A program made the translations under genes and the position numbers. Source: Nymphaea colorata (taxonomy: Eukaryota > Streptophyta > Magnoliopsida > Nymphaeales > Nymphaeaceae). From it: a DNA stretch of 64,000 bases. The notes beneath the pieces were generated by a model, which saw nothing but the letters and a program-made list of their open reading frames with translations, ran no database searches and was not told where the DNA came from. Where the stretch lies: the NCBI RefSeq assembly GCF_008831285.2, contig NC_045144.1, forward strand, positions 248,001-312,000. Direction: 5' to 3'. Position 1 is the first letter of the stretch; each line of letters opens with the position of its first letter. Shown here piece after piece: positions 15,801 through 27,810 of the stretch.

Positions 15801-18800
15801 TCAAAAGAATCACTTAAATTCTACTCGTAATGATAGGACTTGTGATTTTCATTCCTTAAATCGTTCGCTACAGATGTAACAAAAGTTAAACTCGTTGGAT
15901 TATTTAAAAGAGATCAAACAAATTGTGATTTCAATCATTCATTATCAATGTAACAACAAGTGAGACACATTATATTAAATATAAGCAAGCAAATGAATCA
16001 CTTGATTCTCATTCATTTTCTTTTAAGCTTGTGATTTCAGTCTACTAAATCATTCAATACGGATGTAACAACAAGTAAGGCACATTCAACTAAATATGCG
16101 TCATGAAAAGCATCACTTAAACCAACTCGCATTGATAGGAACTTGTGATTCCATCTCTTAAATTGTTCCCTATGTATGTAACAAGAAGTTAAGCTCATTG
16201 CATTAGATACAAGGGATTAAACAAATGCATTGGTCTCATTTCTATCCATATAAACTAGTGATTTAAATAATTCGTTATAGACATTGTAACAAGCAAAACA
16301 TATTAATTAACTATAAATGATCATATGAACGCGTTGAATCTGATTGATTTTGATACAAACATGTGATTTCAATCCACTAAATCATTGAATGTGAAAGAAA
16401 CAACAAGTTAACCACATTCAATTAAATATGTGTGATCAATTAAATCTCTCTCATATTGATACGAACTTGTGATTTCAATGTCTTAGATCGTTCATTAGAA
16501 ATATAAATACGTGTTCAACTTATTGGATTAACTAGAAGGGATAAAACTAATGCATAGATCCAATTTGTATCTATATGAACCTGTGATTGGAATCATTTAA
16601 ATCATTCGTTGTATATGTAATAACAAGTGAAACAGATTATGTTTACTGTGATTGAGCAAATGAATCACTTGAATCTCGTTCTTTTTCATTTAAACTTGTG
16701 ATTTCAATCCACTAAATCATTCAATATGAATTAACAACATGTTAAGCATATTTAATTTGATATGCGTGATCAAATGAATCAATTAAATCCCACTATTATT
16801 CATACGAACTTGTAATTTCTTTCCTTTAAATCATTCGTTATAGATGCAGCAACAAGTTCAACTGAATGGATTAACTACACTGTTCTAACTAACGCATATA
16901 TAGATATGAACTTGTGATTTCAATCATTCATTATAGATGTAATAAGAAGTGAGACAGATTACATTAAATATAAGTGAGCAAATGAATTACTTGAATCTCA
17001 TTCATTTTCTTTTGAATTTGTGATTTCTATCTACTAAATCATTCAATATGTATGTAACAACAAGTTAAGCACGTTCAATTAAATATGGGTGATCAAAAGA
17101 ATTCCTTAAATCCCACTGGTATTGATACAAACTTGTGATTTCATCCCTTAAATCGTTCACTATGGACGTAACAAGAATTTAAACTTTTGCAATAGATGAA
17201 AGGGATCAAATAAATGCACTGGACCCATTTGTATCCATGTAAACTCGTGATTTTATTCATTTAAATCGTTCATTATAGACATTGTAACAAGCAAGACATA
17301 TTAGATTAACTATAAGGGACCATATGAACGAGTTGAATCTCATTGATATTCATACAAACTTGTGATTTCAATCCACTAAATCATTTAATACGTATTAATA
17401 AAATGTTATACACATTTAATTTAATATGTGTGATCAAATAAATCAATTAAATCCCACTATTATTGACACAAACTTGTGATTTCTTTTCCTTAGATCATTC
17501 ATCATAGATGTAACAACAAGTTCAACTGATTCGATTAACTACAAGGGGTGTAACTAAGGTAATGATCCCATTTACATACATATGAACTTGTGATTTCAAT
17601 CATTAAAATCATTCATTATATATGTAATAACAAGTGAGACACATTAGATTAAATATGAGTGAGCAAATCAATCACTTGAATCTCATTCATTTTCTTTTAA
17701 TCTTGTGATTTCAATTCACTATATCATTTAATATGGATGTAATAACAAGTTAAGCACATTGAATTAAATATGTGTGATCAAAAGAATCACTTAAATTCCA
17801 CTCGTAATGATAGGAACTTGTGATTTTCATTCCTTAAATCGTTCGCTACAGATGTAACAAGAAGTTAAACTCGTTGGATTATTTAAAAGAGATCAAACAA
17901 ATTGTGATTTCAATCATTCATTATCAATGTAACAACAAGTGAGACACATTATATAAATATAAGCAAGCAAATGAATCACTTGATTCTCATTCATTTTCTT
18001 TTAAGCTTGTGATTTCAGTCTACTAAATCATTCAATACGGATGTAACAACAAGTAAGGCACATTCAACTAAATATGCATCATGAAAAGCATCACTTAAAC
18101 CAACTCGCATTGATAGGAATTTGTGATTCCATCTCTTAAATTGTTCCCTATGTATGTAACAGGAAGTTAAGCTCATTGCATTAGATACAAGGGATTAAAC
18201 AAATGCATTGGTCTCATTTCTATCCATATAAACTAGTGATTTAAATAATTCATTATAGACATTGTAACGAGCAAAACATATTAGATTAACTATAAAGGAT
18301 CATATGAACGCGTTGAATCTGATTGATTTTCATACAAACATGTGATTTCAATCCACTAAATCATTGAATGTGAAAGAAACAACAAGTTAACCACATTCAA
18401 TTAAATATGTGTGATCAATTAAATCTCTCTCATATTGATACGAACTTGTGATTTCAATGTCTTAGATCGTTCATTAGAAATATAAATATGTGTTCAACTT
18501 ATTGGATTAACTACAAGGGATAAAACTAATGCATAGATCCAATTTGTATCTATATGAACCTGTGATTGGAATCATTTAAATCATTCGTTGTATATGTAAT
18601 AACAAGTGAAACAGATTATGTTTACTGTGATTGAGCAAATGAATCACTTGAATCTCGTTCTTTTTCATTTAAACTTGTGATTTCAATCCGCTAAATCATT
18701 CAATATGAATTAACAACATGTTAAGCATATTTAATTTGATATGCGTGATCAAATGAATCAATTAAATCCCACTATTATTCATACGAACTTGTAATTTCTT

Positions 18801-21800
18801 TCCTTTAAATCATTCGTTATAGATGCAGCAACAAGTTCAACTGAATGGATTAACTACACTGTTCTAACTAACGCATATATAGATATGAACTTGTGATTTC
18901 AATCATTCATTATAGATGTAATAAGAAGTGAGACAGATTACATTAAATATAAGTGAGCAAATGAATTACTTGAATCTCATTCATTTTCTTTTGAATTTGT
19001 GATTTCTATCTACTAAATCATTCAATATGTATGTAACAACAAGTTAAGCACGTTCAATTAAATATGGGTGATCAAAAGAATTCCTTAAATCCCACTGGTA
19101 TTGATACAAACTTGTGATTTCATCCCTTAAATCGTTCACTATGGACGTAACAAGAATTTAAACTTTTGCAATAGATGAAAGGGATCAAATAAATGCACTG
19201 GACCCATTTGTATCCATGTAAACTCGTGATTTTATTCATTTAAATCGTTCATTATAGACATTGTAACAAGCAAGACATATTAGATTAACTATAAGGGACC
19301 ATATGAACGAGTTGAATCTCATTGATATTCATACAAACTTGTGATTTCAATCCACTAAATCATTTAATACGTATTAATAAAATGTTATACACATTTAATT
19401 TAATATGTGTGATCAAATAAATCAATTAAATCCCACTATTATTGACACAAACTTGTGATTTCTTTTCCTTAGATCATTCATCATAGATGTAACAACAAGT
19501 TCAACTGATTCGATTAACTACAAGGGGTGTAACTAAGGTAATGATCCCATTTACATACATATGAACTTGTGATTTCAATCATTAAAATCATTCATTATAT
19601 ATGTAATAACAAGTGAGACACATTAGATTAAATATGAGTGAGCAAATCAATCACTTGAATCTCATTCATTTTCTTTTAATCTTGTGATTTCAATTCACTA
19701 TATCATTTAATATGGATGTAATAACAAGTTAAGCACATTGAATTAAATATGTGTGATCAAAAGAATCACTTAAATTCCACTCGTAATGATAGGAACTTGT
19801 GATTTTCATTCCTTAAATCGTTCGCTACAGATGTAACAAGAAGTTAAACTCGTTGGATTATTTAAAAGAGATCAAACAAATTGTGATTTCAATCATTCAT
19901 TATCAATGTAACAACAAGTGAGACACATTATAATAAATATAAGCAAGCAAATGAATCACTTGATTCTCATTCATTTTCTTTTAAGCTTGTGATTTCAGTC
20001 TACTAAATCATTCAATACGGATGTAACAACAAGTAAGTCACATTCAACTAAATATGCATCATGAAAAGCATCACTTAAACCAACTCGCATTGATAGGAAC
20101 TTGTGATTGCATCTCTTAAATTGTTCCCTATGTATGTAACAAGAAGTTAAGCTCATTGCATTAGCTACAAGGGATTAAACAAATGCATTGGTCTCATTTC
20201 TATCCATATAAACTAGTGATTTAAATAATTCATTATAGACATTGTAACGAGCAAAACATATTAGATTAACTATAAAGGATCATATGAACGCGTTGAATCT
20301 GATTGATTTTCATACAAACATGTGATTTCAATCCACTAAATCATTGAATATGAAAGAAACAACAAGTTAACCACATTCAATTAAATATGTGTGATCAATT
20401 AAATCTCTCTCATATTGATACGAACTTGTGATTTCAATGTCTTAGATCGTTCATTAGAAATATAAATACGTGTTCAACTTATTGGATTAACTACAAGGGA
20501 TAAAACTAATGCATAGATCCAATTTGTATCTATATGAACCTGTGATTGGAATCATTTAAATCATTCGTTGTATATGTAATAACAAGTGAAACAGATTATG
20601 TTTACTGTGATTGAGCAAATGAATCACTTGAATCTCGTTCTTTTTAATTTAAACTTGTGATTTCAATCCACTAAATCATTCAATATGAATTAACAACATG
20701 TTAAGCATATTTAATTTGATATGCGTGATCAAATGAATCAATTAAATCCCACTATTATTCATAGGAACTTGTAATTTCTTTCCTTTAAATCATTCATTAT
20801 AGATGCAGCAACAAGTTCAACTGAATGGATTAACTACACTGTTCTAACTAACGCATATATAGATATGAACTTGTGATTTCAATCATTCATTATAGATGTA
20901 ATAACAAGTGAGACACATTACATTAAATATAAGTGAGGAAATGAATTACTTGAATCTCATTCATTTTCTTTTGAATTTGTGATTTCTATCTACTAAATCA
21001 TTCAATATGGATGTAACAACAAGTTAAGCATGTTCAATTAAATATGGGTGATCAAAAGAATTCCTTAAATCCCACTGGTATTGATACAAACTTGTGATTT
21101 CATCCCTTAAATCGTTCACTATGGACGTAACAAGAATTTAAACTTTTGCATTAGATGAAAGGGATCAAATAAATGCACTGGTCCCATTTATATCCATGTA
21201 AACTCGTGATTTTATTCATTTAAATCGTTCATTATAGACATTGCAACAAGCAAGACATATTAGATTAACTATAAGGGACCATATGAACGAGCTGAATCTC
21301 ATTGATATTCATACAAACTTGTGATTTCAATCCACTAAATCATTTAATACGTATTAATAAAATGTTATACACATTTAATTTAATATGTGTGATCAAATAA
21401 ATCAATTAAATCACACTATTATTGACACAAACTTGTGATTTCTTTTCCTTAGATCATTCATCATAGATGTAACAACAAGTTCAACTGATTCGATTAACTA
21501 CAAGGGGTGTAACTAAGGTAATGATCCCATTTACATACATATGAACTTGTGATTTCAATCATTAAAATCATTCATTATATATGTAATAACAAGTGAGACA
21601 CATTAGATTAAATATGAGTGAGCAAATCAATCACTTGAATCTCATTCATTTTCTTTTAATCTTGTGATTTCAATTCACTATATCATTTAATATGGATGTA
21701 ATAACAAGTTAAGCACATTGAATTAAATATGTGTGATCAAAAGAATCACTTAAATTCCACTCGTAATGATAGGAACTTGTGATTTTCATTCCTTAAATTG

Positions 21801-24087
21801 TTCGCTACAGATGTAACAAGAAGTTAAACTCGTTGGATTATTTAAAAGAGATCAAACAAATTGTGATTTCAATCATTCATTATCAATGTAACAACAAGTG
21901 AGACACATTATAATAAATATAAGCAAGCAAATGAATCACTTGATTCTCATTCATTTTCTTTTAAGCTTGTGATTTCAGTCTACTAAATCATTGAATACGG
22001 ATGTAACAACAAGTAAGGCACATTCAACTAAATATGCATCATGAAAAGCATCACTTAAACCAACTCGCATTGATAGGAACTTGTGATTCCATCTCTTAAA
22101 TTGTTCCCTATGTATGTAACAAGAAGTTAAGCTCATTGCATTAGATACAAGGGATTAAACAAATGCATTGGTCTCATTTCTATCCATATAAACTAGTGAT
22201 TTAAATAATTCATTATAGACATTGTAACGAGCAAAACATATTAGATTAACTATAAATGATCATATGAACGCGTTGAATCTGATTGATTTTCATACAAACA
22301 TGTGATTTCAATCCACTAAATCATTGAATGTGAAAGAAACAACAAGTTAACCACATTCAATTAAATATGTGTGATCAATTAAATCTCTCTCATATTGATA
22401 CGAACTTGTGATTTCAATGTCTTAGATCGTTCATTAGAAATATAAATACGTGTTCAACTTATTGGATTAACTACAAGGGATAAAACTAATGCATAGATCC
22501 AATTTGTATCTATATGAACCTGTGATTGGAATCATTTAAATCATTCGTTGTATATGTAATAACAAGTGAAACAGATTATGTTTACTGTGATTGAGCAAAT
22601 GAATCACTTGAATCTCGTTCTTTTTAATTTAAACTTGTGATTTCAATCCACTAAATCATTCAATATGAATTAACAACATGTTAAGCATATTTAATTTGAT
22701 ATGCGTGATCAAATGAATCAATTAAATCCCACTATTATTCATAGGAACTTGTAATTTCTTTCCTTTAAATCATTCGTTATAGATGCAGCAACAAGTTCAA
22801 CTGAATGGATTAACTACACTGTTCTAACTAACGCATATATAGATATGAACTTGTGATTTCAATCATTCATTATAGATGTAATAACAAGTGAGACACATTA
22901 CATTAAATATAAGTGAGGAAATGAATTACTTGAATCTCATTCATTTTCTTTTGAATTTGTGATTTCTATCTACTAAATCATTCAATATGGATGTAACAAC
23001 AAGTTAAGCACGTTCAATTAAATATGGGTGATCAAAAGAATTCCTTAAATCCCACTGGTATTGATACAAAGTTGTGATTTCATCCCTTAAATCGTTCACT
23101 ATGGACGTAACAAGAATTTAAACTTTTGCATTAGATGAAAGGGATCAAATAAATGCACTGGTCCCATTTATATCCATGTAAACTCGTGATTTTATTCATT
23201 TAAATCGTTCATTATAGACATTGTAACAAGCAAGACATATTAAATTAACTATAAGGGACCATATGAACGAGTTGAATCTCATTGATATTCATACAAACTT
23301 GTGATTTCAATCCACTAAATCATTTAATACGTATTAATAAAATGATATACACATTTAATTTAATATGTGTGATCAAATAAATCAATTAAATCCCACTATT
23401 ATTGACACAAACTTGTGATTTCTTTTCCTTAGATCATTCATCATAGATGTAACAACAAGTTCAACTGATTGGATTAACTACAAGGGGTGTAACTAAGGTA
23501 ATGATCCCATTTACATATATATGAACTTGTGATTTCAATCATTAAAATCATTCATTATATATGTAATAACAAGTGAGACACATTAGATTAAATATGAGTG
23601 AGCAAATCAATCACTTGAATTTCATTCATTTTCTTTTAATCTTGTGATTTCAATTCACTATATCATTTAATATGGATGTAATAACAAGTTAAGCACATTG
23701 AATTAAATATGTGTGATCAAAAGAATCACTTAAATTCCACTCGTAATGATAGGAACTTGTGATTTTCATTCCTTAAATCGTTCGCTACAGATGTAACAAG
23801 AAGTTAAACTCGTTGGATTATTTAAAAGAGATCAAACAAATTGTGATTTCAATCATTCATTATCAATGTAACAACAAGTGAGACACATTATATTAAATAT
23901 AAGCAAGCAAATGAATCACTTGATTCTCATTCATTTTCTTTTAAGCTTGTGATTTCAGTCTACTAAATCATTCAATACGGATGTAACAACAGGGCACATT
24001 CAACTAAATATGCGTCATGAAAAGCATCACTTAAACCAACTCGCATTGATAGGAACTTGTGATTCCATCTCTTAAATTGTTCCCTAG
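3883..24087 (+). repeat. Higher-order satellite array, ten units of about 1.97 kb
   Basis: The word CTACAGATGTAAC that follows the C-type core recurs at 3961, 5997, 7970, 9943, 11920, 13897, 15868, 17846, 19825, 21805 and 23785 (one-base deletions nearby in some copies). The spacings are 2036, 1973, 1973, 1977, 1977, 1971, 1978, 1979, 1980 and 1980 bp. Each unit holds about 18 monomers (six A-B-C trimers), one of them a shortened C monomer at the unit junction (GTTGGATTATTTAAA). Units are nearly identical over long stretches while monomers inside a unit differ strongly, the signature of a true higher-order repeat. The array is all forward and ends mid-monomer at 24,087. No open frame of 60 codons exists in it. 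Role unknown; a centromeric or heterochromatic satellite is the obvious inference. Confidence 0.96.
5262..5400. other. Scrambled, non-canonical segment in the first HOR unit
   Basis: The first unit is about 63 bp longer than the others. Where later units read from AACAAGAATTTAAAC to GATTTTATTCATTTAAATCG in about 85 bp, this unit has about 150 bp of AT-rich sequence that matches the satellite only in short words. The rest of the unit agrees with its neighbours. It could be an old filler-DNA repair patch or an assembly flaw. Confidence 0.75.
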
Positions 24088-24388
24088 ATATTTAACGGGC
24101 CGGGCCCGGATTAAAATAATATTATTTTTAATTTATAAAATATTTTTTAAAAAATAAAATAGTATTTATTAATGATAAATATATAATATTAAAATTAAAA
24201 AAATATATTTTAATTTTTAACGGGTCGGGCCGGGGCTGACTCGGGCCGGCATATCAGGCCCGGACCCCGTTAACAGTTTTTCCCGGGCCCGGGCCCGACC
24301 CAGCCAACTTTTTCCAGGCCCGGGCCCGGGCCCGAGGCGGGCCGGGTACCGGGTACCCGGCGGTGGCCCGGCCCGGTGCCCACCCTTA
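24088..24388. mobile_element. GC-rich hAT-like terminal fragment
   Basis: This stretch is very GC-rich at both sides (repeated GGGCCCGGGCCCG and GGGCCGGGC words) with an AT-rich centre of about 110 bp. Its right end, read in reverse, begins TAAGGGTGGGCACCGGGCC, resembling the end and subterminal composition of plant hAT elements. No matching left inverted repeat is present; the left edge abuts the broken satellite at 24,087, so at most one end survives. A long open frame on the minus strand here consists only of Pro/Gly/Arg-rich repeat translation and is not a gene. The hAT assignment is by resemblance only. Confidence 0.4.
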
Positions 24389-24865
24389 CTTCTTGGTAGT
24401 CGGCAGATGGAGGGAATGTTGGCGAAAGGCGCCTTGGAAGCTTCGAGTTGAAGAAATCTCGTCGCTTGGTCACATTCTCCTTCTGTTTTGTGTTCTCTAT
24501 TTTATCATTGTGGAGGAACGGCGTGTGTAATTTGTATCGTAGAGATCCAGGGGAAAACTTGAACGAGGAGGAAATGGCTCCAGTTATATGGACCCGGAAC
24601 AAAGTTTACGTCCATAAAATTGGTGTTAATTTCATAAATGGGTCATACATTTTCGAAAATGTTGTGAACGCTTACTTTTTTTTTTCTAAAAGCAACGTAA
24701 CTTTTATACATCATGAAGATATTGGGATGGACAGCTATGTCTCGCTCTCTTCTAGTGGTGTAGGCACATTATTGCCCATACCAGCCTCTTAAAAGTTTTT
24801 TATTTTTAAATAGAAATATTAAATATTTATTTTTAGATATATATAAGTGATCTACAAGATTTAAG

Positions 24866-24866
<1 letters not shown>
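24389..24866. other. Unassigned sequence beside the hAT-like fragment
   Basis: A 114-codon open frame (24,448-24,792, forward) opens after the GC-rich element. It begins with a hydrophobic stretch (FSFCFVFSILSLW), but I recognise no domain, and no adjoining exon or promoter element is clear. It could be a displaced exon or chance. I make no gene call. Confidence 0.3.

Positions 24867-24920
<54 letters not shown>
24867..24920. repeat. (TA)n microsatellite
   Basis: About 26 uninterrupted TA dinucleotides. Confidence 0.97.
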
Positions 24921-24923
<3 letters not shown>

Positions 24924-25069
24924 GTATATACAGTATATTTGTGAACGCCGATCGATTTGTCGGTGGAAGAAAACGGAAGAAAAAGAAAGAAGAAAAATGA
25001 AAGGAGGTAAGAAAGTCCGATGGAGGGAGAGAAAAAGTGTTCGCTCTTTGTTAAGCGTCTCCATAAGCT

Positions 25070-25225
25070 GATTATTAAACCATTTCTCGCAACACATTGT
25101 GACAGAGGTGCAAATGATGATTATTAGACCGTTTCACATGACACGTTGTAACAAAGGTGAAAGTGAGTTGTTATACCACTTCGCACAACACATTGTGACA
25201 TAGGTGAAAATGATGACATGTGAAC
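25070..25225. repeat. Degenerate 47-49-bp tandem repeat, three copies
   Basis: The phrase ACACATTGTGACAGAGGTG and its variants recur at about 25,092, 25,141 and 25,188, giving periods of 49 and 47 bp. Copies differ by several substitutions. It is not related to the 115-bp satellite. Confidence 0.8.
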
Positions 25226-26283
25226 AACACTTTCGATGATATTTTGAAGTTCAAACCATTGTTACATATAATTGCGAAATTTTAAAAAATAAAAAGAAAA
25301 ATGTGCAAAATTTGTTTTGTTACTGAAAATAGATTTGTGGGGTTGTTATTGCATTTTGTTCATGTTTTCTTGTTTTCTCCTTTTTTACTTGCATGTCATC
25401 ATGAATTCAAATTTAAAATTAGAAAAGGTTTTTTATCATCATTTTAATCATCGTCAAAACATTATTTGGATCATTTTATCTTGTTTTAGTGTTTTTTTTA
25501 TTAATTTTTATCATTTATTTTACTTTTACCAAATTTCAATTTTTATTTTTCCAAATAAAAATAAATTCTACGAAAGATATCATAAACAACTCCTTAGCAC
25601 TTGGTGCCCACCATCACACACCAATCTGTAATTTGTAAACCAAATTCCATCGCGATCTTGAAAACCACCCTAATTCCATCGGCCCAAGCCACAATACATA
25701 TTTTGCATGTAGATGAAACCTCTTTTCAATAATATGTCACTAATATGCGATACAGCTAGCCGCCATACTTTCACAGCACTAGAAACATGGTTTACATATA
25801 AACAAAAAAATATGCAAAATTATCAGTTGTCTTTTATAAACAATACATATATTTCACTATAATATCCTACGACGTATGTTCTACTGCCTCAAGGCTTACT
25901 TCCGCCTCATTGCTTTTAACAATATTGATCTAAGTTTTCCTTGTTGCACACATTAAAATTGTCTCAAACACACACACCTGCTTATGAAGATATGCACGTG
26001 ATGTCGCACTGCACCCATAAAATGCATTTCTCCTTCATTGTCCGAAGATTGAACCAAATTTAATGGTGCCATGCACTTTATAGGGATTAGTGTTATTGGT
26101 GCTTTAAATATGCTATATATTCCTTCTCGACTGGATAGATGTTTCTCGATGAACTTCGATGACACGACCAGTGCACCACGGAAAGCAAATTTGATCCCAT
26201 AGCGCATCGCCTTGTTTTCTACAGGCAAGCATTCGCAAGCAAGTGGTTGTTATAAATGTACCTTAAGCTACGGTTTTCAGTGA

Positions 26284-26286
<3 letters not shown>
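25226..26286. other. AT-rich sequence, no recognisable gene
   Basis: Two short open frames occur (25,317-25,631 forward, Phe/Leu/His-rich from AT-rich codons; 25,953-26,228 reverse), without recognisable domains, ATG context or linked exons. I see no transposon termini. Confidence 0.5.

Positions 26287-26336
<50 letters not shown>
26287..26336. repeat. (TA)n microsatellite
   Basis: About 25 TA dinucleotides without interruption. Confidence 0.97.
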
Positions 26337-26337
<1 letters not shown>

Positions 26338-27810
26338 CAAATGCAATGATATGACTGGATTGTGAGGCTTGCTTAGACTTGGTGGAATCCCCCTACTTAC
26401 ATGAAACTATATATATTTTGTTCCAAAGCAAATTGTGTTCCCCCTTATAAAGGAAGAAAAAAAAAAGAGTTGTGGCTATAGTGGATAATCTCATTTTAAA
26501 ACTTAGGTTTTGTACCTAGCTTCAAATTAAAATTCAATTTTTGCAAGAATACCCTTTGATTTTGACTTCAAACAATCTCTCTCTTGAGTGTGTTCGGTTT
26601 GACTTGAGCTCATTGGGGTTTTGACCTAGTGGTCTAATTTTAAATTATACTGAGTTATAGATTTTTCCATCTATAAATTCAATAATCAAACTTAACTTAC
26701 ACAGATTTAAAAGCCATTGTGTTAAATTAAATTGGAAAGGACTTTTTTGTCCAAAATTTGATTGAAAATGGGGTTGACTTGATCAAAACCCTCGAATCTA
26801 TGTTGTTCAATTGCATACTTGGCTCAGACAATTTATGAGTTCAATTACATAATTGAATTGTATAAAACCCTAATTTAGAATTTTATTGATTGAATTGGAA
26901 TGAGAATGGCAATTTTGTTCCAAAATTGAATTGACTGTATGGTTTGACCATGATCGACATCCCATTTATGTTTTAACTTCCACAAATTTGACAAGTCTAA
27001 TAGCATTTGATACTCAAAAACATTTAATTATGTTTTAACTATGTTAAATTTTGAAATGAGCTTCAACTGAGCCTAGTCAAGGCATTGTTGGTTCAGTCAA
27101 GGATTAATTATGTCCTGTAACTGGATTGGTCAATGGGTACAAACCTGGCCTGTTTGACTGGGTTCATGTTTGACACAAACTAGTAGATGGGGCAGCACAT
27201 CACAGTGAGCCTGGTTCAAACCCACTTGAAATTAAGTGGGTTTGAGACATGCTCATTATGACGTGTAAATGAGGTCAATGCATGCTGGGCTCTTTAAAGC
27301 ATGTCTTGATTATTCAAATCTTCCCATTTTTCATGTTAGTTTTGCTTTCTTATTTTTTTAGATTTTTCAATTATTTTAATCTCTTAGGTCAAAAGGAACC
27401 CTTTTTAATTGATTTTATTGAAAGTAGGCCCCCCCCCCACCCCCCAACTTGGGTGGGCCACCCTTGCACATGTAGGCCAGCTAGGGCCTACATGTGAGTT
27501 CCACCTGGTGTTCTAAGTCCAGACCATAAATTTGAATTTCGATTTCAAATGACAATTGTCATTGGTTTTGAGTTAGAACCTTCATTTTCATAGTTTATGC
27601 ACCTTAAGGTCTAAGGCTCACTGCTCATGATTTTTCAATAGAATGATGCACATTTGCAAAGCCGTTTGCAACTTCAGTCAATGGTATATAGGTGAAAGGA
27701 GAATTCGGTTTTGGGTGGATATGAACACCCCCCCCTCCCCCCATTTCTCTCACCTAAAGAAAGATCCATGTTTGATTACTCTGCCCAATTATCATTGAAG
27801 GATGTTTATT
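26337..27810. other. Unassigned non-satellite island
   Basis: Unique-looking sequence with repeated variants of TTGAATTG and TTTGACT words, and two C-rich tracts (27,429-27,445 and 27,727-27,741). The texture resembles a decayed LTR or untranslated retrotransposon region, but no polyprotein motif, primer-binding site or paired LTR is visible. The satellite restarts at about 27,811. Confidence 0.4.

Noticed and set aside
3883-24087. Regular short repeats could suggest a CRISPR-like array
   Set aside because: Monomers are contiguous, homologous over their whole length, and lie in plant nuclear DNA; there are no unique spacers or cas genes.
24270-24602. 110-codon minus-strand open frame
   Set aside because: It translates the GC-rich GGGCCCGGGCCCG repeat into Pro/Gly-rich sequence and spans the element edge.
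27427-27741. C-rich tracts as possible quadruplex or regulatory sites
   Set aside because: Simple C runs with no spaced four-tract pattern linked to a gene; similar runs occur at 41,131 and 56,248.
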